64,000 bases of DNA from an uncultured Shewanella sp. (GCF_947501225.1 NZ_CANMUW010000003.1:310001-374000), one strand, 5' to 3'; counted from the first letter of the stretch, positions 17,576-27,606 are shown. The notes: a model not told the origin generated them from the letters alone. Numbers and translations are program-made.

Positions 17576-17779
17576 AAATTATTCAGTAAGTTGAAATCAG
17601 CGAATTGGCATCCCTAGCCGTTCATCCGCAAGCGTTTCGTTTATTAACAGGGTGCGAATTGAATGGAGCCGGATCCTAGCTTCAATAAGAAAAGCAATGC
17701 TGCGGTTAACTGGCGAGCTATACCCCTAGCAAGGAATGGGGCAGTAGTGAGTTACGAAGCCTAGCAATAAAACCTTAAT

Positions 17780-18030
17780 CGAAGAGACAAAATCCCCCAG
17801 TGTAGATGCGGCTGTGACCGTCCGTGACAGGGATATCACGGCCGAGACTATAGGGATATACTCGTGTCGTGTCACAGAAGTATCTGCACATAAGCGAGCC
17901 GCAGGCTATTAGTCCATATGAAGGTAAAACCTTCACAAAAACTCTCCAATACCTACTCAGCCAGAAGCTAAACCAGAAAATGTATTCAGCCTTCATTCGA
18001 AGGCTAACAAACTTCGTCACAGACCGATCC
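17780..18030 (-). repeat. Dispersed intergenic repeat, copy C (inverted)
   Basis: This lies in a 600-base gap without a gene. On the minus strand, 29 bases at 17882-17910 are identical to 50077-50105 on the plus strand (core GCCTGCGGCTCGCTTATGTG). Further blocks recur in the same order, including CCGTGATATCCCTGTCACGG and GCCGCATCTACAC. It is therefore an inverted copy of the element near 50.1-50.4 kb. Confidence 0.65.
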
Positions 18031-18174
18031 CCCTAAGCCCTGGATGGACATTTTGTCGCGCACTGGCGTCAGACCGGAGAGCTGACTCTCAGTTCGAAGA
18101 GGTCAGCGTAACCGGCTATTGATACACACTTTACCCTGTGGCCTGATAGCGTTTTGGGTTTTAAACGAACAGTG

Positions 18175-18981
18175 ATGATGAAAATTAAAATGAATAAGTG
18201 GATAGCAACCACACTGCTATTGACGCCATTGATGGTGAACGGTGCGCCGTTAGAGTTTAGGGCAGCGGGGAGTCTGAAGGCTGCGATGACAGAGCTGATT
18301 GGCGAGTATCAGAAGGCGACACCACTCGAGGTCGAGGCTCAATTTGCCCCATCCGGGTTATTGAGAAAGCGTATCGAGCAGGGAGAGCATGTGGATGTGT
18401 ATGCTTCGGCCAACATGAAGCATCCCTTAGCCTTGAGAGAGGCGGGCAGAGGTGGCCCGGTCGTCATGTTTGCCCGCAACAAACTGTGTGCCATCGCGCA
18501 GCCTGAGGTCGCTGTCGATAGCGAGACGCTGCTGGACAGATTGCTTGATCCGAAAGTCAGGGTAGGTACCTCAACTCCCAAAGCCGATCCGGCCGGAGAT
18601 TACGCGTGGAAGCTGTTCGATAAGGCTGACAAACTCTCACCTGGCGCGACGTCCTTGCTGCAGACAAAAGCACTGCAGCTTACCGGCGGACCGGATAGTG
18701 CTAAGGCGCCCAAAGGAAGAAACCCCTATGGCTGGGTGATGGAAAACAAACGCGCCGATATCTTTCTGACCTACTGCACCAATGCCGTGTTAGCACGCAA
18801 AGAGGTGCCGGGTCTGCAGATCATCTCTGTGCCTGAGGCGCTATCCGTTGGCGCTAACTACGGTCTGATGGTGCTGAATAAAGAGATGAGCGAAGCGCCG
18901 GACTTGGCGATGTATATTCTCTCTGAACAGGGGCAGCAGATCCTGGCAAGCTATGGTTTCGATGTGCCCTTACAGCCTTAA
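18175..18981 (+). CDS. ModA-like periplasmic substrate-binding protein
   Basis: A 268-aa periplasmic protein related to molybdate-binding ModA. The ATG at 18175 is one of three close candidates (18175, 18178, 18190); all give a signal peptide cut after VNGA. Family signs are FRAAGSLKAAMTELIGEY (first oxyanion-binding Ser), FAPSGLLRKRIEQGEHVDVY (second Ser) and a late KADIFLTYC-like hinge (RADIFLTYC). The usual permease and ATPase genes (modB, modC) are absent on both sides, so it may be an orphan serving a distant transporter or binding another ligand. Confidence 0.75.
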   Translation: MMKIKMNKWIATTLLLTPLMVNGAPLEFRAAGSLKAAMTELIGEYQKATPLEVEAQFAPSGLLRKRIEQGEHVDVYASANMKHPLALREAGRGGPVVMFARNKLCAIAQPEVAVDSETLLDRLLDPKVRVGTSTPKADPAGDYAWKLFDKADKLSPGATSLLQTKALQLTGGPDSAKAPKGRNPYGWVMENKRADIFLTYCTNAVLARKEVPGLQIISVPEALSVGANYGLMVLNKEMSEAPDLAMYILSEQGQQILASYGFDVPLQP

Positions 18982-19010
18982 GCCGATGGGCTAGTCTATC
19001 TTAGCGGAGT

Positions 19011-19039
19011 CGAGCCCTGAAGTGTCACTTCAGGGCTCG
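19011..19039. terminator. Strong hairpin between converging genes
   Basis: CGAGCCCTGAAGTG and its exact complement CACTTCAGGGCTCG form a 14-bp stem around one base. It lies between the ModA-like gene and mgtE, which converge. There is no long T run on either strand, but stem stability and position suggest bidirectional termination. Confidence 0.55.
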
Positions 19040-19056
19040 GGTTTGGGGAGTAATGG

Positions 19057-20421
19057 TTAATTCAGCAGGAAGAAGGTCGCCAGCCCCAGGAAAGCGAACA
19101 GACCGATGACGTCCGTTACTGTGGTGAGCACCATTCCCCCCGCGAGAGCCGGATCTATGTTCATCTTCTTCAGCAGCAGGGGAATACTGGCTCCCGCAAA
19201 GCCCGCCACCGTCATGTTAATCAGCATGGCACCACCGATGAGCGCACCGAGCGCGATATCATCTTTCCAGAGCCATATTGCCGCAAAGACTAAGACAGAC
19301 CAGAGCAGGCCATTGAGGAAGCCGATGGCGAGTTCTTTACCGATCAACCAACGAGAGTTACTCTGACCAACCTGACCCAGCGCTATACCGCGGATCACCA
19401 GGGCTAATGTCTGATTTCCGGCTACCCCGCCCATACTAGGCACGATCGTCATCAGAATCGCTATCGTAGCAAACTGCTCCAGTGTGCCCTCGAACATGTT
19501 ACTCACCGAGGCCGCCAACAGTGCGGCAAAGAGGTTGATGGTCAACCATAGTGACCGCTGCAGTGTACTCTTTACGACCGGGCCGAAGGTATCGACGTCA
19601 TCATCCATACCCGCCATCCCCATCATGGAGTGCTCGGCATCTTCCCTGATGACGTCGACGACGTCATCGATGGTGATACGGCCGAGCAGGCGATTATCTT
19701 CACCGATAACCGGCGCCGAGACCCAGTCATGGCGCTCAAACAGCTGTGCCACTTCGCTGTCAGACATGCCTACCGGTATCCCCTCCAGCTCCGATGCCAT
19801 GATGTCACGGACCGAGGCGTTGGGATCGCAGGTGAGCAGATCGGCGATTCTGACACCGCCGAGTAAACGGTCGTGTTTGTCGACCACATAGAGGGTATCG
19901 GTTGCCTCCGGCAGCTCACCCCTTATTCTCAGGTAGCGCAGGATAACATCTATGTTCACATCGGGGCGCAGGGTGACGGTATCTGTGTTCATGATACTGC
20001 CGGCTGTATCATCAGGATATGAGAGCGCCTGTTCGACCCGGGCCCTGTCCTGAATGGTCATCGACTGCAGTACCTGGTTAAATACGCTGTCAGGAAGGCT
20101 TCGCAGGATATAGGCGAGATCGTCGGTATCCATGCCAGCCGCCGCCTTTGCGACTCGCTCAGGACTCATCTGCTTGATGAGGCTGTCTTTAAGCTCTTCA
20201 CCCAGTTCATCGAGGATCTCACCGGTATGATCCTGATCTATGAGTTGCCACAAGACTTGACGGGTTCTGGGCGGAGAAGACTCTAGGATTAGAGCGACGT
20301 CAGAGGCGGCCATATCATGAAGCATATTTCTTACATGAACGAACATACCGCTGCCAAGGGCTTGGGTCAGCTGGTTTAAACGTTGGTCTGTTAGTTCGTT
20401 GTCGAGTACTTCAATCGGCAT
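19057..20421 (-). CDS. mgtE: Magnesium transporter MgtE
   Basis: Mg2+ channel of the inner membrane, 454 aa, the full length of the family. An N-terminal superhelical MgtE_N domain (about 20-130) includes LAYILRSLPDSVFNQVL. Two CBS domains follow (about 135-260), with DTAGSIMNTDTVTLRP and RITIDDVVDVIREDAEHS. The C-terminal part has five helices with the pore-lining GGVAGNQTLALVIRGIALGQ. The cytoplasmic domains gate the pore by Mg2+ level. Transcribed on its own, converging on the ModA-like gene. Confidence 0.93.
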   Translation of the reverse strand: MPIEVLDNELTDQRLNQLTQALGSGMFVHVRNMLHDMAASDVALILESSPPRTRQVLWQLIDQDHTGEILDELGEELKDSLIKQMSPERVAKAAAGMDTDDLAYILRSLPDSVFNQVLQSMTIQDRARVEQALSYPDDTAGSIMNTDTVTLRPDVNIDVILRYLRIRGELPEATDTLYVVDKHDRLLGGVRIADLLTCDPNASVRDIMASELEGIPVGMSDSEVAQLFERHDWVSAPVIGEDNRLLGRITIDDVVDVIREDAEHSMMGMAGMDDDVDTFGPVVKSTLQRSLWLTINLFAALLAASVSNMFEGTLEQFATIAILMTIVPSMGGVAGNQTLALVIRGIALGQVGQSNSRWLIGKELAIGFLNGLLWSVLVFAAIWLWKDDIALGALIGGAMLINMTVAGFAGASIPLLLKKMNIDPALAGGMVLTTVTDVIGLFAFLGLATFFLLN

Positions 20422-20532
20422 CGCTTATCCCCCCTCAGAGTGTGAAATTGGTAGTTTGTTGTTTGTGAACAGGAGAGTAAGTCAGATGCTTAGTCAGTTC
20501 TGCTTGTTGTAGAGCCGAGTATACTCAGCTTA

Positions 20533-20808
20533 TTAACTCACCTCATCAAATTTTGCATTAATGAGGGCGCAGATGGCATTGAGTGCCGCATCTGCATCTT
20601 TACCTTCCGCGAGAAGGGTGATGGTTTTCCCCATGCCGGTTTCCAGCATGAGTAATCCTAGCACACTTGCTGCTGAGGCTTTTTTATCACCTTGTATTAT
20701 CGTGACCTGAGCATCGAACTCAGATGCAAGAATGGCAAGCTTTGTGGCTGCCCGGGCGTGTAAGCCTAACTTGTTACAGATGGTGACCCGACGTTCCAGT
20801 TTAGGCAT
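20533..20808 (-). CDS. ptsO: Phosphocarrier NPr (HPr family) of the nitrogen PTS
   Basis: A 91-aa HPr paralogue that passes phosphate to PtsN. The active-site block [14 protein letters not shown] carries His17. The regulatory region [15 protein letters not shown] is of NPr type. It overlaps the 3' end of rapZ by 8 bp and is the last gene of the rpoN-hpf-ptsN-rapZ-ptsO run, as in E. coli. Confidence 0.93.
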   Translation of the reverse strand: MPKLERRVTICNKLGLHARAATKLAILASEFDAQVTIIQGDKKASAASVLGLLMLETGMGKTITLLAEGKDADAALNAICALINAKFDEVS

Positions 20809-21649
20809 TGCTCAATTCACGATGGCGAGCCTTAACCATATGCTTGCTGTTACCGAATAGTTTCGCTAACTGGTCGGTGACATAGACAGATCTATGCTGG
20901 CCACCGGTACAACCTATGGCGATAGTCAGGTAGCTGCGGTTGTTGCGTTCCAGGTGGGGCAGCCAGGTTTCCAACAGGTTTTCAATCTGCCAGATAAATT
21001 TGTTAACCAATGGCTGCTGGCTCAAAAACAGCTGTACCGGCTCATCGAGGCCCGTCATGGGTCTGAGATCCGGCTCCCAATGAGGGTTGGGCAGGAAGCG
21101 AACATCGAACATGAAGTCGGCTTCGGCAGGCATGCCGTATTTGAAGCCGAAAGACTCGAAATTAATCACAAGCTCTTTATCGACCGTACCCAACAGGATT
21201 TCTCGGACCTTATTACTCAGGTCATAGATATTGAGGTTCGAGGTGTCGATATAGTGATCTACCAACTTAGAAACAGGTTCCAGCAGTAGCCTTTCATGTT
21301 CGATCGCCTCCTTCAACGAGGTCTTGCTTCGCGATAACGGGTGGAGACGACGGGTCTCGCTGTAGCGTTTAAGCAGGACTTCATCGGTGGAGTTGAGGAA
21401 GAAACTTAGCAGCTCAGTATCGGCAGGCAGGTTAGATAGCTGCTTCTCCAGCTCCTTCTCCTGCTCGGGCATGTTGCGCACATCCACACTGATCGCGACA
21501 AGTTCATTACTCCCCTTAAGCTGGTCGAGCAATGAGTCCATGAGCGGCAGAGGCAGGTTATCGACACAATAGTATCCAAGGTCCTCTAGAACCCTAAGGG
21601 CGACAGATTTTCCTGATCCGGAACGACCGGATACCATAACCAATTTCAT
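20801..21649 (-). CDS. rapZ: RNase adapter protein RapZ
   Basis: A 282-aa protein that in enterobacteria binds GlcNAc-6-phosphate or small RNAs and directs RNase E to GlmZ. The N-terminal P-loop GRSGSGKS (residues 8-15) and VDNLPLPL are diagnostic. The C-terminal domain has [20 protein letters not shown] and [15 protein letters not shown]. It overlaps ptsN by 4 bp and ptsO by 8 bp, so the three are translated together. Confidence 0.93.
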   Translation of the reverse strand: MKLVMVSGRSGSGKSVALRVLEDLGYYCVDNLPLPLMDSLLDQLKGSNELVAISVDVRNMPEQEKELEKQLSNLPADTELLSFFLNSTDEVLLKRYSETRRLHPLSRSKTSLKEAIEHERLLLEPVSKLVDHYIDTSNLNIYDLSNKVREILLGTVDKELVINFESFGFKYGMPAEADFMFDVRFLPNPHWEPDLRPMTGLDEPVQLFLSQQPLVNKFIWQIENLLETWLPHLERNNRSYLTIAIGCTGGQHRSVYVTDQLAKLFGNSKHMVKARHRELSNA

Positions 21650-22089
21650 TGAGTAATTACCTGATAGAGTTCTGATTCATCATGTGTTTTTCGTAACTGC
21701 TTTACTATCTGTTTATCATTGAGTTTCTCTGCCATTGATGACAGGGTGCTCAAATGTTGCTCGCATTGATCTGCAGGCACTAACAGGGCAAATAGTATAT
21801 CTACCGGTTGCTTATCGATGGCGTCGAAGGATATGGGAGCCTCGCACTTAATCAGTACGGCAACTGGTTGAGTTATATTGGTCAGTCTTCCATGAGGAAT
21901 TGCTATACCGTTACCTATTCCCGTGCTGCCCATCTTCTCTCTGGCCAAGAGGCTTTCAAATATCTCTTGAGAGGTAAGGGTTGGGTACTGGACAGCGGCG
22001 AGATCGCTGATGAGTTCCAGTACCTTTTTCTTACTGCCCGGAGTGGCGCAGGTTGTGCACTCCGGCTGCAGGATCTTACTTAGTTCCAT
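21646..22089 (-). CDS. ptsN: Nitrogen PTS enzyme IIA (EIIA-Ntr)
   Basis: A 147-aa regulatory EIIA protein, the output of the PtsP-NPr relay, linked to nitrogen and potassium control. The phospho-acceptor is His66 in [13 protein letters not shown]. Start and length fit the family. Only 2 bases separate it from hpf upstream and it overlaps rapZ downstream, so it belongs to the rpoN operon. Confidence 0.93.
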   Translation of the reverse strand: MELSKILQPECTTCATPGSKKKVLELISDLAAVQYPTLTSQEIFESLLAREKMGSTGIGNGIAIPHGRLTNITQPVAVLIKCEAPISFDAIDKQPVDILFALLVPADQCEQHLSTLSSMAEKLNDKQIVKQLRKTHDESELYQVITQ

Positions 22090-22091
22090 CG

Positions 22092-22379
22092 TTAGTGTTT
22101 TGTCAGCTTCTCTTTATGTTTAATTACCTGACGATCCAGCTTGTCTATCAGGGAGTCAATTGCGGCATACATGTCCGCATTTTCAGAAGTTGCAAAGACC
22201 TCACCACCGGAAAGATGGAGCTTCGCTTCCGCTTTTTGCTGCATTTTCTGAACATTTAAAATAACGTGCACATTATTGATCTGATCGAAATGCCGTTCAA
22301 GTTTAGTAAACTTTTCTTCAACGTATCGACGCAGCGATGTTGTAATTTCAATGTGGTGCCCAGTTAGGTTTATTTGCAT
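22092..22379 (-). CDS. hpf: Ribosome hibernation-promoting factor (short HPF)
   Basis: A 95-aa short-form HPF/YfiA-family protein. It starts MQINLTGHHIEITTSLRRYV and carries the family's EEKFTKLERHFDQI helix and a DMYAAIDSLIDKLDRQ segment. It binds the 30S decoding region in stationary phase and promotes 100S dimers. It has no C-terminal dimerisation domain, so it is not the long form. It lies 65 bases downstream of rpoN. Confidence 0.93.
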   Translation of the reverse strand: MQINLTGHHIEITTSLRRYVEEKFTKLERHFDQINNVHVILNVQKMQQKAEAKLHLSGGEVFATSENADMYAAIDSLIDKLDRQVIKHKEKLTKH

Positions 22380-22444
22380 AGAAATACTCCTCCGTTTCCG
22401 ATTGTGTTATGTAAACTTAATTTAGCTTTGATCTCAATAACGTT

Positions 22445-23938
22445 TTATAAGCTCTTACGTTGGTTCGATGGGGGGATAAGCATGGCTTCACGATATTTGG
22501 CAATAGTACGCCTCGCGACCTTGATCCCCTGTTCACCCAGTAGAGTCGCCATCTTGCTATCGCTCAAGGGCTTCTTCTGGTTCTCTGCTGCAACCAGCTT
22601 CTTAATGAAAGCGCGTATCGCTGTCGACGAACACTCCCCTCCATCGTCGGTACCGACATGGCTGGAGAAGAAATACTTCAACTCAAATATCCCTCTGGGA
22701 GTATGCATATATTTCTGTGTAGTGACGCGGGAGATGGTCGACTCATGCATCTCAACTGCTTCGGCGATATCATTGAGCACCATAGGTTTCATCGCCTCTT
22801 CACCATATTCAAAGAAGCCTTGCTGAAACTTGACTATGCAGTTGGATACCTTGAGCAGGGTTTCGTTGCGGCTCTCCAGACTCTTGATAAACCACTTAGC
22901 TTCCTGCAGGTGACCACGAATGTATTGTCCGTCGGCCTGATTCTTGGTGCTTTTAGCCATAGATGCATAGTGCTGATTAACATTGATCTTGGGCATGTAA
23001 TCCGGGTTTAATTCGACGACCCATCTGCCTTTCTGCTTTGTCACCGTCACATCCGGAATAACATACTCATCGCGACCCGGGGTAATAGCCAGGCCCGGAC
23101 GAGGGTTGAGAGTCTGGATCAGTGCGATCGCCTCTCTGAGATCATCCTCTTTTAACTTCGTCTTGCGCATCAACAGGCGGAAGTCACGTCCGGCGATGAG
23201 ATCCAGATGCTCCTTGATCAACAGTCGTGCATTGTCGATATGTGGCGTTGTATCGGCGTATTGAGCGAGCTGAATAGAGAGGCACTCACTGAGATCTCTG
23301 GCGGCAATGCCGATAGGATCGAAGTGCTGCACTCGCTTGAGTACGGCCTCAATCTCATCGAGCTCAATTTCCGGATCGCCCATGGCCTCCAGAATGTCAT
23401 CGACGCTCTGAGTCAGGTATCCACGTTCGTCGATGGCATCGATGATCGCTGTGGCTATTGCAAGGTCATTATCGGAGAAGGGGGTGAGATTTTTTTGCCA
23501 TTCAAGGTGTTCATACAGGCCTTCACTTGTTTCTCCCTGAAAAGGCATGTCATCGTCGCGCATAGCCCCGGAGCTGGAGTTAGGGGTCGCCGTGTAGACC
23601 TCATCCCAGGTGGTGTCCACGGGAAGCTCTTCCGGCATGGAGTCCTGGGTAAGCGCGTCCGATGTTTCTATAGCTGAGTTATCCTGAGCGGTTTCTGTTT
23701 CGCTATCAGTGTCGGCCGTGGCGCTGTATTCAGGCTCATCATTGGTTTTGCTATCATTGCTGACGGGCTCTGCATCGACTTGCTCTTCATCCAGCTCCAG
23801 TAATGGATTGGAATCTAATGCTTGTTGGATCTCTTGTTGCAGTTCCAGCGACGAAAGCTGCAGTAGGCGTATTGCCTGTTGCAGCTGTGGTGTCATGGTT
23901 AACTGCTGACCCATTTTGAGCTGGAGTGACGCTTTCAT
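22445..23938 (-). CDS. rpoN: RNA polymerase sigma-54 factor RpoN
   Basis: A 497-aa alternative sigma factor for enhancer-dependent promoters. The N-terminal Gln/Leu-rich activator region ([20 protein letters not shown]) is followed by an acidic region II (about 50-110) and the core-binding domain. The C-terminal RpoN box is [12 protein letters not shown], with the helix-turn-helix before it ([16 protein letters not shown]). It lies between lptB and hpf, the standard gammaproteobacterial place. The window itself holds a good sigma-54 promoter candidate at 63486. Confidence 0.95.
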   Translation of the reverse strand: MKASLQLKMGQQLTMTPQLQQAIRLLQLSSLELQQEIQQALDSNPLLELDEEQVDAEPVSNDSKTNDEPEYSATADTDSETETAQDNSAIETSDALTQDSMPEELPVDTTWDEVYTATPNSSSGAMRDDDMPFQGETSEGLYEHLEWQKNLTPFSDNDLAIATAIIDAIDERGYLTQSVDDILEAMGDPEIELDEIEAVLKRVQHFDPIGIAARDLSECLSIQLAQYADTTPHIDNARLLIKEHLDLIAGRDFRLLMRKTKLKEDDLREAIALIQTLNPRPGLAITPGRDEYVIPDVTVTKQKGRWVVELNPDYMPKINVNQHYASMAKSTKNQADGQYIRGHLQEAKWFIKSLESRNETLLKVSNCIVKFQQGFFEYGEEAMKPMVLNDIAEAVEMHESTISRVTTQKYMHTPRGIFELKYFFSSHVGTDDGGECSSTAIRAFIKKLVAAENQKKPLSDSKMATLLGEQGIKVARRTIAKYREAMLIPPSNQRKSL

Positions 23939-24079
23939 TTACCGCTATTCCCTTCTTTTGTAATTATAAAATGAGAAAGCCTGCTAAATATTTTTTGGGG
24001 ATTTCTCTGATCCCTTAACTCATCACCTTTAAGGGAGTATTGACTGAACAACGACTCGAAAAGTGATCCCATAGATTAA

Positions 24080-24811
24080 CTATAGCTTGAATTGTTCACC
24101 TAAGTACACAGCACGCACTTGTTGATTGTCTAAGATTTCAGCCGGGGTGCCTTCGGCGATTAAGTTTCCGTGACTCACAATATAGGCATGCTCACAAACG
24201 TCTAATGTTTCCCGTACGTTGTGGTCTGTGATCAATACACCCAGGCCCCGACTCTTGAGTTGCAGGATGATCTTCTTAATATCGATAACCGAAATCGGGT
24301 CAACACCCGCAAAGGGTTCATCGAGCAGGATAAATTTGGGGTTGGCTGCTAATGCCCGGGCTATCTCCACACGCCGGCGCTCACCACCTGATAACGCCAT
24401 CCCCTGACTGTCACGGATATGGGTGATATGAAACTCTTCCAGCAGATGTTCGAGCTGCTCTTCTCGCTCATTGTTACTCATCTCTGAGCGGGTCTGTAAC
24501 ACTGCCATTATGTTATCTCTGACCGAGAGCTTGCGGAAAATGCTGGCCTCCTGCGGCAGGTAGCCTATCCCTTTTCGGGCGCGCAGGTGCATTGGGTCCA
24601 GGGTCAGGTCATCTTCATCGATAAAGATACGCCCCTTATCACTCTGCACTAAGCCTACTACCATATAGAAGGTGGTTGTCTTGCCGGCACCATTGGGGCC
24701 CAAAAGACCGACAATTTGACCGGTTTTGACCGAGAGACTGACATCCTGTACTACGGCACGACTCTTATAACTCTTGGCAAGGTTAACGGCCTTTAGCGTC
24801 ATCTCGCTCAT
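24080..24811 (-). CDS. lptB: LPS export ABC ATPase LptB
   Basis: A 243-aa ATPase that drives LPS extraction from the inner membrane with LptFG. Walker A is GPNGAGKTT, the signature is LSGGERRR, and Walker B is [13 protein letters not shown]. It overlaps the end of lptA by 4 bp. Length and C-terminus match E. coli LptB. Confidence 0.95.
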   Translation of the reverse strand: MSEMTLKAVNLAKSYKSRAVVQDVSLSVKTGQIVGLLGPNGAGKTTTFYMVVGLVQSDKGRIFIDEDDLTLDPMHLRARKGIGYLPQEASIFRKLSVRDNIMAVLQTRSEMSNNEREEQLEHLLEEFHITHIRDSQGMALSGGERRRVEIARALAANPKFILLDEPFAGVDPISVIDIKKIILQLKSRGLGVLITDHNVRETLDVCEHAYIVSHGNLIAEGTPAEILDNQQVRAVYLGEQFKL

Positions 24812-25407
24812 TTTTGCTCCTGCTTAGTTGCCGGTTGCGTTGCTTGAATCTCTTCATTGACCTTGGTCTCATCGACCGGAGGCTCAGGTTCAGGCTGTGG
24901 TTCAGGTTTTGTCTCTTCCTGATAGTTTTCAGGCTGGATGATGGTGATCACTCTGTCACTGCCGGTACTTTCTGCTATCAACTGCTGCTTAGCTATGTTG
25001 TAGCGGATCTGATTACCCGTTACCTGACTGCCGTCTTGCTCCAGTGTGGCCTCGCCTATGAGGGTCAGGGTTCGGCTGGAGAGTTCGTAGCGGATCTCTT
25101 TGGCACTGGCGGATGCCGGGCGGCCATCTTCCATGATTTGTGAATAGGTGGCTGGGCTCCCTGTGGCTACCAATATCTTTCCGCCACCCTCCTCTTTAGT
25201 GAAAGCCCTGAGCTCGTCGGCCAGGATCTTAACCGAGCCCTGGGTGACCTCTACCGGGCCATTGAAGATGATCTGGTTGTTTTTAATATCCGCTTCCTGG
25301 CTCGCGGCTGTAATTTTCACTTCCTGTTTCAGGTCGTCCAGCTTGGCCATACCACTAAAACTGATCAGTGATAATAAAACGATGATGGCTAGATTATTTT
25401 GCTTCAT
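24808..25407 (-). CDS. lptA: LPS periplasmic bridge protein LptA
   Basis: A 199-aa periplasmic OstA-fold protein that polymerises into the LPS bridge. The ATG at 25407 is preferred to a TTG 12 bases upstream because AAGGA lies 4-5 bases before it. It gives a signal peptide ending FSGMA. The core has [19 protein letters not shown] and ADELRAF. The last 35 residues are an unusual Pro/Glu/Gln-rich tail ([13 protein letters not shown]) not needed for the fold. The start lies inside the end of lptC (14-bp overlap). Confidence 0.92.
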   Translation of the reverse strand: MKQNNLAIIVLLSLISFSGMAKLDDLKQEVKITAASQEADIKNNQIIFNGPVEVTQGSVKILADELRAFTKEEGGGKILVATGSPATYSQIMEDGRPASASAKEIRYELSSRTLTLIGEATLEQDGSQVTGNQIRYNIAKQQLIAESTGSDRVITIIQPENYQEETKPEPQPEPEPPVDETKVNEEIQATQPATKQEQK

Positions 25408-25951
25408 ATATTCCTTCAACCTGACTGGTTAATTGCACGCTCTGAGCATTAAGGTCTGCGTAGAGCCCAACGCCTTTAATCATAAAGTCGTTGCCTGTGA
25501 CGTAGATGTCACGGTCTGATGTCATGATCATGGTATTGAGATCTAACTCCAGGTAAGTTGTTTTGATTGTCTGTACTGGCTCTTCCGGGCTGATAGAGTC
25601 AATAATAACATCCTTCTCGAGAATCACTTTACCCGAATTTTTGTTTAGTGTTCCCTGAGACGACTGGAGGCGCCATTGAGCCTGCCCATTATCAGGGTAG
25701 ACCAGATATATTGGCTGAGTGAAGTAGGTCATATTGGCCTCTTCAAAGTGCTCCATATGGGTCGCAGTTACCCGGCTGTTGACCAAGCCTAACTCATTAT
25801 ACTCTACGCTTCGCAGATTATCGGCGACATAGTCCGGCTTGAGTGTGGCGTCTATCGCCACCTCTTCATCGCCTCTTTTAGATTGCACCTGCCAGTAAAG
25901 CAGCAGAGCAGTGCCAAAGAAGGCAATAATGGCCAAGGTCACTCTATTCAT
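25394..25951 (-). CDS. lptC: LPS export protein LptC
   Basis: A 185-aa bitopic protein with one N-terminal helix (about 5-22) and a periplasmic OstA-like domain that hands LPS from LptBFG to LptA. Recognisable pieces are GLVNSRVTATHMEHF, LQSSQGTLNKNSGKVILEKDV and MIMTSDRDIYVTG. The start overlaps the end of kdsC by 4 bp. Confidence 0.93.
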   Translation of the reverse strand: MNRVTLAIIAFFGTALLLYWQVQSKRGDEEVAIDATLKPDYVADNLRSVEYNELGLVNSRVTATHMEHFEEANMTYFTQPIYLVYPDNGQAQWRLQSSQGTLNKNSGKVILEKDVIIDSISPEEPVQTIKTTYLELDLNTMIMTSDRDIYVTGNDFMIKGVGLYADLNAQSVQLTSQVEGIYEAK

Positions 25952-26499
25952 ATACTCATTCCATGAGCGGTTTCAAACTTATCCTGACTGAGCAACAGCA
26001 GGTCTGTCAATTCGCGCAGGGCACCATGGCCGCCACGAATATGGGTGGTGAAGTCGACATGCTGCTTAACATATGGATGGCCATCGGCGACACAAACAGA
26101 TAAGCCAACCTGCTTCATAACCGGAAGGTCGACCATATCATCACCTATGTAGGCGACCTGTTGTGGTGTCACATTATAAAGAGACAGTAGCTCCCTGTAA
26201 GGCACCATCTTGTCATCTACACCCTGGTAGATATGGGTGACGCCCAGCGCCGTCATACGATCTTCGACTATCTGGGATTTACGTCCGGTGATGATGGCGA
26301 CAGGAATATCGCTGGTTAACAGGGATCTCACACCGTACCCGTCTCGGGTGTGAAAGGTTTTTAACTCTTCACCGCCGTTGCTCATATAAACCAGTCCATC
26401 GGAGAAGACACCATCAACATCACAGATGAGTAACTTGATTTTTTTTGCTTTTTGCCAAACATCATCACTGATGGGACCGTAAAAACCTTGATGTGACAT
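25948..26499 (-). CDS. kdsC: 3-deoxy-D-manno-octulosonate 8-phosphate phosphatase KdsC
   Basis: HAD-superfamily phosphatase, 183 aa, which removes phosphate from Kdo-8-phosphate before CMP-Kdo formation. The catalytic DxD is in LLICDVDGVFSDG; further motifs are IITGRKS and YIGDDMVDLPVM. It lacks a cap domain and works as a tetramer in this family. Downstream of kdsD and overlapping lptC, in one LPS operon. Confidence 0.93.
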   Translation of the reverse strand: MSHQGFYGPISDDVWQKAKKIKLLICDVDGVFSDGLVYMSNGGEELKTFHTRDGYGVRSLLTSDIPVAIITGRKSQIVEDRMTALGVTHIYQGVDDKMVPYRELLSLYNVTPQQVAYIGDDMVDLPVMKQVGLSVCVADGHPYVKQHVDFTTHIRGGHGALRELTDLLLLSQDKFETAHGMSI

Positions 26500-26586
26500 G
26501 TTAAGCGCCTCCCGCTTTAAATGTGCCTGAATTTTTAAACCTGCAGTAATACAGTGTTTGACGTACCAAACCTAGCGCAGCCACGG

Positions 26587-27564
26587 CTAGATCACTCCCG
26601 CTTTCACCATATCAAGCATATTCAATGCACCGATCGGCTGTTGCTGTTCATCGATCACAATTAATCCGTTAATGTCTTTCTCTTCCATCACCTTCAATGC
26701 CTGGGCGGCTAAGATGTTGTCTGATACCGTGACACAGCCCCGGCTCATCACATCACTTATCGAGGTCTTTCTGAGATTCACTTCCGCGTCGATAACCCTG
26801 CGCAGATCGCCATCGGTAAAGATGCCGACCAATTTACTCTTCTCATCGACTACGGCCGTCATTCCCAGCCCCTTCTTTGAGATCTCATAGAGTGCATCTG
26901 TGATACAGATATTATGGCTGACCAGAGGAAGCTCGGAACCTTTATGCATAACATCGCTGACTTTTAGCAGCAGTTTTCGTCCCAGGCTGCCACCGGGATG
27001 GGAGAGGGCGAAGTCATCTTTGGTGAACCCGCGGGCTTGTAGCAGTGCGACGGCCAGTGCGTCTCCCATGACCAAGGTGGCTGTGGTGCTGGAGGTCGGT
27101 GCCAGCCCTAAGGGACAGGCCTCCTCCGGCACTTCGATGCACAGGTGAACGATGGATAACTTGGCCATATTCGATTCGGGTTTACCGGTAACGGCAATGA
27201 CAGGAAGCCCCATACGTTTGATCACCGGCATCAGGGTCAGAATTTCGCTGGCTTCTCCCGAATTCGAGATAGCTAAGATGATATCATTTTCACTCAAAAC
27301 GCCCAGATCGCCATGGCTCGCTTCACCCGGATGGACGAAGAAAGCGGGGGTGCCTGTGCTGGCCAGGGTGGCCGAGATCTTGTTACCGATATGACCGGAC
27401 TTACCCATTCCCATCACTATGACCTTGCCGGTACACTCGAGAATTAACTGGCACGCATGGGCAAACTCGGTCGAATCCACATATTGATATAAGTTGTCGA
27501 GGGCATTTCTCTCGATATCGATAACATTTCTGCCCCATTGGCGTAATTGAGCTTTTTCTACCAT
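26587..27564 (-). CDS. kdsD: Arabinose-5-phosphate isomerase KdsD
   Basis: A 325-aa isomerase converting ribulose-5-phosphate to arabinose-5-phosphate, the first step to Kdo. The N-terminal SIS domain has VMGMGKSGHIGNKISATLAS and FFVHPGEASHGDLG. Two CBS domains follow (about 205-325), including AVVDEKSKLVGIFTDGDLRR. Located between yrbG and kdsC. Confidence 0.94.
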   Translation of the reverse strand: MVEKAQLRQWGRNVIDIERNALDNLYQYVDSTEFAHACQLILECTGKVIVMGMGKSGHIGNKISATLASTGTPAFFVHPGEASHGDLGVLSENDIILAISNSGEASEILTLMPVIKRMGLPVIAVTGKPESNMAKLSIVHLCIEVPEEACPLGLAPTSSTTATLVMGDALAVALLQARGFTKDDFALSHPGGSLGRKLLLKVSDVMHKGSELPLVSHNICITDALYEISKKGLGMTAVVDEKSKLVGIFTDGDLRRVIDAEVNLRKTSISDVMSRGCVTVSDNILAAQALKVMEEKDINGLIVIDEQQQPIGALNMLDMVKAGVI

Positions 27565-27588
27565 TTTGATCTCTCTGTTTATTCAGCT

Positions 27589-27606
27589 TAACCCCTTTCG
27601 GGGTTA
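27589..27606 (-). other. Hairpin at the yrbG stop, before kdsD
   Basis: TAACCCC and GGGGTTA form a 7-bp stem with a TTTC loop (GAAA tetraloop on the transcribed strand). It includes the yrbG stop codon and lies 24 bases before kdsD. There is no T run after it, so it is more likely an mRNA-stabilising or partial attenuation hairpin than a full terminator. Confidence 0.45.

Noticed and set aside
17775..18020. 81-codon minus-strand frame before the ModA-like gene
   Set aside because: Lies wholly within the inverted repeat copy C; not preserved in copy B.
23207..23677. 156-codon frame opposite rpoN
   Set aside because: Antisense shadow of a secure gene; no ribosome site and no recognisable product.
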